Assembly: GCF_900104175.1 (NCBI RefSeq) | Contig: NZ_FNIX01000005.1 | Span: 430,251 to 494,250 of the forward strand | Length of the DNA: 64,000 bases | From: Lentzea jiangxiensis | Lineage (GTDB): Bacteria > Actinomycetota > Actinomycetes > Mycobacteriales > Pseudonocardiaceae | Direction of reading: 5' to 3' | Shown here: piece after piece, positions 26,983-32,730 of the stretch | Position numbering within the stretch: position 1 is the stretch's first letter | How the letters are laid out: the number at the start of each line of letters is the position of its first letter | Made by a program: the position numbers and the translations under genes | The notes under the pieces: model-generated | Seen by the model: only the letters and a program-made list of their open reading frames with translations | Database searches by the model: none | Told to the model about the DNA's origin: nothing

Positions 26983-27027
26983 ATGCAACAGATGCGCCAT
27001 CAGCACGACTGGTGCTCCTCGGCATGA
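26983..27027 (+). CDS. Candidate 14-aa leader-type peptide
   Basis: ATG 26983 to TGA 27027 encodes MQQMRHQHDWCSSA, after a strong GGAGGAAGGAG purine run. It is followed by a perfect 8-bp hairpin (27021-27041) and a strong terminator (27048-27084). This is the layout of an attenuator leader, but the DNA that follows is a tRNA cluster, so no regulated gene is evident. It could equally be a small transcript of its own. Treated as tentative. Confidence 0.35.
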   Translation: MQQMRHQHDWCSSA

Positions 27028-27047
27028 GGTGAACTCATGCCCCGGGG

Positions 27048-27084
27048 AGCCGTCCCGTCGCCATCGCGACGAGGCGGCTTTTTT
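27048..27084 (+). terminator. Rho-independent terminator
   Basis: A long stem pairs AGCCG (27048-27052) with CGGCT (27075-27079) and GTCGC (27057-27061) with GCGAC (27066-27070), closed by a CATC loop. It ends in a run of T at 27079-27084. It lies directly before tRNA-Gln. Confidence 0.85.
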
Positions 27085-27086
27085 GA

Positions 27087-27159
27087 TGCCCGTTGGTCCA
27101 ATTGGCACGGACACCGCGCTCTGAACGCGGAGATCGAGGTTCGAACCCTCGACGGGCAG
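27087..27159 (+). tRNA. tRNA-Gln (anticodon CTG)
   Basis: 73 bases fold as a cloverleaf: acceptor TGCCCGT with ACGGGCA, D-stem GTCC/GGAC, anticodon stem CCGCG/CGCGG around loop CTCTGAA, and T-arm CGAGG-TTCGAAC-CCTCG. The 3' CCA is not encoded. It is 2 bases ahead of tRNA-His. Confidence 0.95.
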
Positions 27160-27161
27160 CC

Positions 27162-27234
27162 GTGACCGAAGCCGAAGCAGTCGAGGCGCCAGGTTGTGGT
27201 CCTGGTCGAAGCCGGTGCGAGTCCGGTCGGTCAC
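27162..27234 (+). tRNA. tRNA-His (anticodon GTG)
   Basis: 73 bases; acceptor TGACCGA pairs with TCGGTCA. The additional base pair G-1:C73 that marks tRNA-His is encoded. The anticodon stem CCAGG/CCTGG closes loop TTGTGGT and the T-loop is TGCGAGT. The 3' CCA is not encoded. Confidence 0.93.
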
Positions 27235-27239
27235 TCCAC

Positions 27240-27311
27240 CGCGCGGGATCCGGTGATCACCCAGGCCTCATGAGCCCGGGGTGCCTGGTTCGACACCAGG
27301 ACGCGCGACCA
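27240..27311 (+). tRNA. Degenerate tRNA-like element, anticodon CAT, CCA encoded
   Basis: The 3' half is tRNA-like: T-arm CCTGG-TTCGACA-CCAGG, acceptor strand ACGCGCG, then A and CCA. The anticodon loop CTCATGA sits on a stem with one mismatch. The 5' half is poor: the D-arm reduces to GATC-CGGT-GATC with a 4-base loop, and acceptor pair 7:66 is G-A. It may be a decayed or chimeric tRNA-Met-like gene or an attachment site that kept only its 3' end. It overlaps the 3' end of the monophosphatase-like gene on the other strand. Confidence 0.4.
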
Positions 27312-28008
27312 GCGACGGGAGGAGGGCGTCGTGCAGGGCACCGTTGGTGGCCAGCACGACGTCCTCCTCCACCACCGTCACCCGGCCGCCCGCCTCCTCC
27401 ACGAGCACCGGCAGGCACGCCAGGTCGAACTCGTCCAGTCCGGAGCCCGCCGCGACCACGGCGTCCACCTCGCCGCTGATCAGATTCAGCACCGAAACTC
27501 TGCTGTCCACGATGACGCACTGCGGCAGCACGGGTTTCTTCTTGCCGTGCAGGCACACGCGCGCACCGTTCACTTCGTCCCTTGTGGATACTCGGGCGAT
27601 CTCTTCTCGGTCACCGCGGAAGATCCTGCACCCGATTCCCCGGCCGGCGGCCATCGTGACGCCCAGCGAGGGCAGGGCGGAGACGGCCAGCGCTCCTTCC
27701 AGCGCCAGGTCCACCGAGTACTCCGGCCGCCCGGCCACGAAGCCCGCCGTGCCGCTGATCGGGTCGACCAGCCAGCGGCGGCCCGAGGTGCCCGCGCGCT
27801 CGGGACGTTCCTCTCCCGCCACACCGTCCTCGGGCAGCGCCTGCGCGAGCAACCGCCGCACCAGGTCCTCCACCGCGAGGTCGGCCGAGGTGACCTCGCT
27901 GCCGTCTGCCTTGCGCCACACCCGGAAGCGGCGCTCGGTGAACTCCCGCTCCGCCACCCGGGCCGCCTCGCGGACGATCTCCAACGCCAGTCGCATGTCG
28001 GTCCACAT
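27268..28008 (-). CDS. Inositol-monophosphatase family protein with an altered metal site
   Basis: 246 aa from ATG 28008. Family motifs are visible: GEE at residues 65-67, and DPISGT at 82-87, where the usual sequence is DPIDGT; the second metal-binding Asp is Ser85 here. The C-terminal EFDLACLPVLVEEAGG keeps the third metal Asp. Activity (for example histidinol-phosphate or inositol-phosphate hydrolysis) may therefore be weak or lost. The last ~12 residues (RPGVEPGTPGS) are the antisense of the tRNA-like element, so the natural C-terminus was probably changed there. Confidence 0.7.
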   Translation of the reverse strand: MWTDMRLALEIVREAARVAEREFTERRFRVWRKADGSEVTSADLAVEDLVRRLLAQALPEDGVAGEERPERAGTSGRRWLVDPISGTAGFVAGRPEYSVDLALEGALAVSALPSLGVTMAAGRGIGCRIFRGDREEIARVSTRDEVNGARVCLHGKKKPVLPQCVIVDSRVSVLNLISGEVDAVVAAGSGLDEFDLACLPVLVEEAGGRVTVVEEDVVLATNGALHDALLPSLVARPGVEPGTPGS

Positions 28009-28050
28009 GGGTGCGCAGCCTGCGTTCCGGCACGGCGTGTGCGGAACTGA

Positions 28051-28067
28051 TGTAGCGTTGTGCTACA
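28051..28067. promoter_or_regulatory. Palindromic operator TGTAGC-N5-GCTACA overlapping the ArsR start
   Basis: A 6-bp perfect inverted repeat (9 bp with one mismatch) sits directly on the ATG of the 28067 gene, the layout of ArsR autorepression. The lack of an upstream SD suggests the message may be leaderless. Confidence 0.6.
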
Positions 28068-29038
28068 TGATCGAGTTCGTGCTGGACGAGGCCGACCTGG
28101 TCGACGTGCGGTTCGCCGTCTCGCCGCTCAGCGAGCTCACCCTCAGCCTGCGCGTGCTCAAGGACCCCGCCAGATATCCGCTGCACCTGCCGTGGGCGCG
28201 CGGGATCCGCGACGTGGACGCCGAGGTCCTGCTGGCGCTGTCCACCTCCCGCGGCTGGACGCCGGACTTCCTCAGCCCGCGCCCGCTGACGCCGTTCACC
28301 CGGATCGAGGACGAGTTCGCCGCACTCCGCGAGATCTCCGCACGAGCGATGAGGCGCGACTTCCGCGCGTTGTTCGGAAGCGTGCCCGCCGTCCTGCGTG
28401 ACCGCGAGCGTGTGTTCGGCGCGCTGGAGACCTACTGGGAGGTCGCACTGGCCGGCCACTGGGACCGGGTGCGCGAGGTGCTGGAAGCCGACATCGCCCA
28501 CCGCGGCCGTGAGACGGCCCGGCACGGACTCGCCACGATGCTCGGCGGCATCTCCGACCGGATCAGCTTCTCGGGCCCGGCCGTGGAGGTGCGGATCGCC
28601 GGTGTCGACCGGGTCGTGCGGGCCGGGGGACGGGGACTCACCCTCGTGCCCAGCGCGTTCGCCCGGCGCACGGCGGTGCCCGTCGACCCCGCGGCACCCC
28701 CGTTGCTGATCTACGCCGCCCGCGGGGCCGGCGCGCTCTGGGAGACCGGGCGGCGTGCGGGCCCCGCCGCGCTGGCAGCGGTGCTCGGCCAGGTGCGCGC
28801 GGACCTGCTGACCGCGCTGGCGCGACCGCACTCGTCCACCGGTCTCGCGCGGCTCCACGGCGTCACGACGTCGGCGGTGAACCAGCACCTGCGGGCGTTG
28901 CGCGACGCCGGTCTGCTGGCCTCGCAACGCCACGGCCGCAGCGTCGTGTACGCCAGGACGGAACTCGGCCACGCCCTCGTCTCCCACTCCGTGGAACGGG
29001 GAAGCGATGCCGCGCGCCGTCCGTTGGCAAGGACATGA
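28067..29038 (+). CDS. ArsR-family regulator (DUF5937-type), second copy
   Basis: 323 aa from ATG 28067, which lies inside its own palindromic operator. The N-terminal ~240 aa resemble those of the 5800 gene (for example MLGGISDRISFSGPAVEV and the PPLLIYAARG stretch). The C-terminal winged helix carries GLARLHGVTTSAVNQHLRAL. No Cys cluster is seen, so it is unlikely to be a metal sensor. The DUF1684 gene begins inside its stop (ATGA) and is the likely target. A close relative is at 5800-6717, making them a paralogous pair. Confidence 0.75.
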   Translation: MIEFVLDEADLVDVRFAVSPLSELTLSLRVLKDPARYPLHLPWARGIRDVDAEVLLALSTSRGWTPDFLSPRPLTPFTRIEDEFAALREISARAMRRDFRALFGSVPAVLRDRERVFGALETYWEVALAGHWDRVREVLEADIAHRGRETARHGLATMLGGISDRISFSGPAVEVRIAGVDRVVRAGGRGLTLVPSAFARRTAVPVDPAAPPLLIYAARGAGALWETGRRAGPAALAAVLGQVRADLLTALARPHSSTGLARLHGVTTSAVNQHLRALRDAGLLASQRHGRSVVYARTELGHALVSHSVERGSDAARRPLART

Positions 29039-29775
29039 GCTTCGCTGAGGACTGGCAGACCTGGAAGACGGAACGGGAGAAGAGCCTGGCCGACCCGTAC
29101 GGGTGGCTCGCGCTGGTCTCTCTCGACTGGCTGGAGGCGACTCCACGCGCCTATGACGGCCTACCGGGCGAGTGGTGGCAAGACGACGACGCCGCGTACT
29201 GGCGCCACGAGGGCGAGACACAGCGCTTCGAACTCGTCCAGAGCGGTGCCGGCACCCGCGTCGAGGCAGGCGACGTGGAGATCGAGATCGCCCGCCGCGG
29301 CGGGTACCTGATCCGCGTCCACGACCCCAAGGCCGAGGTGCTCGGGAACTTCAGGGGCGTGCCCGCCTACGAGCCGCGGGAGAAGTGGGTGCTGGAGGGC
29401 GAGTACGAGCCGTTCGACGCCCCCGTCCCGACGACGGTCGGCGCCGTCGTCGAAGGCCTCAGCCACGTCTACGAGGCGCCGGGGCGTGTGCGGTTCAACT
29501 ACAACGGCACGGAACACACACTCACGGCGTTCAACGGCCACAACGGTGGATTGAGCATCCTGTTCACCGACGAAACCAGCGGCGTCACCACGTACGCGGC
29601 GAACCGGCAGATCGCCGCCACGCCGCGCGACGGCAAGGTGGTGCTCGACTTCAACCGTGCGACGAACCTGCCGTGCGCGTTCACCGACTTCGCCACCTGC
29701 CCGCTGCCGCCCGCGGGCAACCACCTGCCGTTCAGCGTCGAGGCAGGCGAGAAGACGCCCTACGAGCGCGCCTAG
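29035..29775 (+). CDS. DUF1684 family protein
   Basis: 246 aa, ATG 29035 overlapping the regulator stop by 4 bases (ATGA). It has the DUF1684 pattern: N-terminal WKTEREKSLADPYGWLALVSLDWLE, then a beta-rich core, a conserved FNRATNLPCAFTDFATCPLPP block, and a final NHLPFSVEAGEK. Family function is unknown, and the repeated beta strands suggest a sugar- or ligand-handling fold. No signal peptide is present, so it is cytoplasmic. Translational coupling suggests control by the ArsR protein. Confidence 0.85.
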   Translation: MSFAEDWQTWKTEREKSLADPYGWLALVSLDWLEATPRAYDGLPGEWWQDDDAAYWRHEGETQRFELVQSGAGTRVEAGDVEIEIARRGGYLIRVHDPKAEVLGNFRGVPAYEPREKWVLEGEYEPFDAPVPTTVGAVVEGLSHVYEAPGRVRFNYNGTEHTLTAFNGHNGGLSILFTDETSGVTTYAANRQIAATPRDGKVVLDFNRATNLPCAFTDFATCPLPPAGNHLPFSVEAGEKTPYERA

Positions 29776-30494
29776 AAGAACTCGTCGAGCAACCGGTACC
29801 ACTCCAGCAGTGCGGGGCGGGGGGTGAGGCCGTAGGCGCGGTCGAACGCGCCCACGGCCTCTTCGCCCACCTCCCGGTGCGCCAGCGCGATGTCGCGGTG
29901 CCGGTCGGACACGCCGAGCCGCGCCACGTCGATCAGCACGGTCGAACCGTCCGGGCGCAGCAGCACGTTCGGCGGGCAGAAGTCACCGTGCGCGACCACG
30001 AGGTCCTCTTCGCGGGGCGCCGTGCCGGCCAACCGCTCCAGCAGCTCCTCCGGCGTGCTGCCGAGGTTGTCGTCGTCGAAGTCGTCCGGGTCCACCAGAC
30101 CGGCCTCGACGTTGCGCCGCGCCTGCTCCAGCAGCACGGCGACCCGTGCGTCGTAGGGGCAGGAGTCCACCGGGAGCGAGTGCAGCGACCGCAGCACCTC
30201 GCCCATGACGGTCGCCGCGAGCACCGGGTCCGCGGTGGCCAGCGACGGTGCGCCGACGTCGGCCAGCACCAGCCAGCCGTCGGCGAACGCCCTGATCTCC
30301 GGCACCTCGCGGTGCCGGCCCAGCCACCGCAGCCGGTCGCGTTCGTCCACCCCGGCGCGCTTGACGTAGCTGGAGCCCGCCCGCCAGACGTCGCCGGACA
30401 GCCCTTCGTGCCCGTCGGACCACACCGCGTCCGGGCCGACCGCGCGCAACACCTCTTCGGGGACGTCCACGTGGTCATCCTGCCCGGAGGTCAC
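29772..30494 (-). CDS. APH(3')-like aminoglycoside/small-molecule phosphotransferase
   Basis: 240 aa from GTG 30494, overlapping the upstream stop (GTGA); a later GTG in frame is possible. Kinase motifs: catalytic loop VVAHGDFCPPNVLLRPDGS and DFG-equivalent IDVARLGVSDRHRDIAL, close to the APH(3') group, and an N-terminal Lys in SSYVKRAG. It is a little shorter than the usual ~265 aa. It would transfer phosphate from ATP to an aminoglycoside or another hydroxylated molecule. Its coupling to an excalibur membrane protein is unusual for a resistance gene, so a housekeeping substrate is possible. Confidence 0.75.
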   Translation of the reverse strand: MTSGQDDHVDVPEEVLRAVGPDAVWSDGHEGLSGDVWRAGSSYVKRAGVDERDRLRWLGRHREVPEIRAFADGWLVLADVGAPSLATADPVLAATVMGEVLRSLHSLPVDSCPYDARVAVLLEQARRNVEAGLVDPDDFDDDNLGSTPEELLERLAGTAPREEDLVVAHGDFCPPNVLLRPDGSTVLIDVARLGVSDRHRDIALAHREVGEEAVGAFDRAYGLTPRPALLEWYRLLDEFF

Positions 30495-31399
30495 TCGCAG
30501 GCGACGCCGTCCTTGTCGCTGTCCAGGCCGTAGATGTCCGAGCCGATGACGCGGATCGGGCCGGACACGTACGCGGGCCCGTTGCCGCTGCCGCCGGCGC
30601 AGTCCACGTCGGACGCGATCGGCACGCAACCGCTGTAGTTCGGGTCGCACGAGGGCTTGGGCGCGGGCTGCGGCGCCGGTTGGGGCTGCGGCTGGGGCTT
30701 CGGTTGCGGCTGCGGTTGGGGCTGAGGCTGAGGCTGGGGTTGCGGTTGCGGCTTTGGCTGGGCGACCGCGGCAGGAGTGGTGGTCGTCGTAGTCGTGGTG
30801 GTGGTGGTTGTCGTCGTGGTCGTCGTGGTGGTGCTGGTCGGCACGGTCGCGGTCGTGGTCGTCGTCGGTGAGACGGTCGTCGTGAGAGTGGCCGCGCTGC
30901 CCTTGTCGGGCGAGCCGCCGACCACCGCCCCGATGATGCCGATCGCGAAGAAGAACGCGAGCAGGCTGGCCGCGGTGATCGCCACCGGCGCCACCCACCT
31001 GCGTCGCGCCCCGACCGGGACGACGGCGCCCTGCGGGATCTGCCGCGGCATCCGCAGGAAGATCTGCAGCAACCCGTTGCCGCCGAGCTGGACGAACGCG
31101 GCACTGCCCGTCGACCCGCCCCCGGACTCCACGTGCATCAGCACGGGCGCGTACCGCCGCGACATCAGGGCGGTCAGCTCGCCGACGCGCTGCCCGTCGA
31201 GCCGCACCTCGATCCCGCGCTGCCCCCGGTGCTTCCCGGCGGCGATCGTGCACCACGTCAGGTGGACGGCCACGTGCCGCGTGACGCCGTCCGGAACGGC
31301 GTACCGCGCCAGGACGTCCTGGTGGTGCTGTTCGCCGGTGACGGTCACCGTCACCTCGCCGGGGACGATCACCAGACCGGCTGCCGAGTTCTCGATCAC
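30491..31399 (-). CDS. Excalibur-domain membrane protein with poly-Thr and PQ repeats
   Basis: 302 aa; GTG 31399 is chosen over an upstream ATG because GGGAG lies 8 bases before it. The N-terminal ~130 aa are a cytoplasmic beta-rich domain. A TM helix follows (~135-160, VAPVAITAASLLAFFFAIGIIGAVV), then a poly-Thr stretch, then ~40 aa of Pro-Gln/Pro-Lys dipeptides, and a C-terminal excalibur calcium-binding motif (LDSDKDGVACE) with two Cys pairs. The extracellular part likely spans the wall. It is translationally linked to the kinase gene. Confidence 0.75.
   Translation of the reverse strand: MIENSAAGLVIVPGEVTVTVTGEQHHQDVLARYAVPDGVTRHVAVHLTWCTIAAGKHRGQRGIEVRLDGQRVGELTALMSRRYAPVLMHVESGGGSTGSAAFVQLGGNGLLQIFLRMPRQIPQGAVVPVGARRRWVAPVAITAASLLAFFFAIGIIGAVVGGSPDKGSAATLTTTVSPTTTTTATVPTSTTTTTTTTTTTTTTTTTTTPAAVAQPKPQPQPQPQPQPQPQPQPKPQPQPQPAPQPAPKPSCDPNYSGCVPIASDVDCAGGSGNGPAYVSGPIRVIGSDIYGLDSDKDGVACE
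30655..30870. repeat. Simple-sequence repeats coding PQ and Thr tracts
   Basis: 30660-30765 is a GG(C/T)TG(C/A/G) hexamer-like array encoding Pro-Gln/Pro-Lys, and 30777-30870 is a GTG/GTC triplet array encoding ~20 Thr. Such tracts vary in length by slippage. Confidence 0.7.
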
Positions 31400-31558
31400 T
31401 GACGCAACTCCCTCGGAGGTGGGTGGGTACGCCTGACCATCGAGGACTCGCACGAGGTGTTACTGACAGTGCTGCGAGGTTCTGCCGAAAGAGTGAAAAG
31501 CAGCAGACGCCTGTCACGGACGGTGGGCGATCACCGATGTAAGGGAGTTCCGCCGGAG

Positions 31559-32575
31559 TCAGGCGCTGGCGCGGCGGACCAGCGACGTCGGCAGCAGCAG
31601 CGACGGCGGCAGCCCGGCCTCACCGGCGAGCTCCGCGAGCAGCCGCCACGTCATCGTGCGGCCCAGCTCCTCGACGTCCTGCCGGATCGTCGTGAGCGGC
31701 GGCGTGGCGGTCGCGGCGAACACCGAGTCGTCGAACCCGACCACCGCGACGTCCTCGGGAATGCGCTTGCCCTGCGCGTGCAGCACCTGCAGCGCGCCGA
31801 GCGCCATGATGTCCGCGGCCACGAACACCGCGTCGAGGTCCGGAGCCTTGCGCAGCAGGCGTTCCATGGCCCGTGCACCGCTCTCGGGCGTGAAGTCGCC
31901 GTGCGCCACCAGGTTCGAGGACAGCCTGGCCTCGCTCAGGCCGCGCTTGAAGCCGCTCAGCCGGTCCGCTCCCACGGCCATGTCCTTCGGCCCGGCGACG
32001 GTGCCGATCCGCTTGCGCCCCAACGACGCCAGGTGCCGCGCGGCCTCCAGGGCGCCGGTGAAGTTGTCGGCGTCGACGAACGGGACGGTCGTGCCGAGCG
32101 GCCGTCCACCGGAGACCACCGGCAGTCCGATCTCGGCGAGCATCGGCACCAGCGGGTCCTCGCCGTGCAGGCTGACCAGCAACGCCCCGTCGACGTGGCC
32201 GCTGCTCAGGTACGTCACCAGGTCGCTCGTGTCGGTCGGCTGGCTCATCATCAGCAGCAGTTGCATGTGCCGGCCGGCCAGTTCGGAGTGGACGCCGCGC
32301 AGAACACCGGCGAAGAACGGGTCGGCCAGCACGCGGCCGGTCGGTTCGGAGACCACGAGGGCGATCGCGTTCGCGCGGTTGCCGGCGAGGGCCCGCGCCG
32401 CCTGGTTGGGGGAGTAGCCGAGCTGCGCGATGGCGGCGTGGACGGCCTCGCGGGCCTTCGCGCTGACGTACTGCTCGTCGTTGATCACGCGCGAGACGGT
32501 CGACTTCGACACCCCGGCGACCCTCGCGACCTCTTCGATCCGGGGGCCGGGACGTCGCTTCGCCGTCTCGGTCAT
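31559..32575 (-). CDS. LacI-family transcriptional regulator
   Basis: 338 aa from ATG 32575. The N-terminal HTH has the LacI signature IEEVARVAGVSKSTVSRVI with the hinge QAARALAG. Residues ~65-338 are a periplasmic-binding-like sugar sensor (LPVVSGG, GADRLSGFKRG, VGFDDSVFAATATPPLTTI). It is the nearest candidate to bind the TTGCAAAA-type operators ahead of the GH13 gene, 4.7 kb away, with gene clusters between. It has no partner gene directly adjacent and is divergent from the SARP regulator. Confidence 0.9.
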   Translation of the reverse strand: MTETAKRRPGPRIEEVARVAGVSKSTVSRVINDEQYVSAKAREAVHAAIAQLGYSPNQAARALAGNRANAIALVVSEPTGRVLADPFFAGVLRGVHSELAGRHMQLLLMMSQPTDTSDLVTYLSSGHVDGALLVSLHGEDPLVPMLAEIGLPVVSGGRPLGTTVPFVDADNFTGALEAARHLASLGRKRIGTVAGPKDMAVGADRLSGFKRGLSEARLSSNLVAHGDFTPESGARAMERLLRKAPDLDAVFVAADIMALGALQVLHAQGKRIPEDVAVVGFDDSVFAATATPPLTTIRQDVEELGRTMTWRLLAELAGEAGLPPSLLLPTSLVRRASA

Positions 32576-32730
32576 GCGGTCATCCTAGGCTGCCTGGCCG
32601 GTCCATGATCTGCTCAGGTCCATCTCGCTCTCCCCCTCCACTCCGGGCCGGGGACAAGTCTCGAAGATCGTCCGCACAAATCCCGCACAGCGCCGGCGAG
32701 TTCTGGCACCATTCCCTGCGAGGAGGCTCT

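Noticed and set aside
30777..31436. Plus-strand ORF beginning with a poly-Val run
   Set aside because: It is the antisense of the poly-Thr (GTG/GTC) coding repeat of the excalibur protein.
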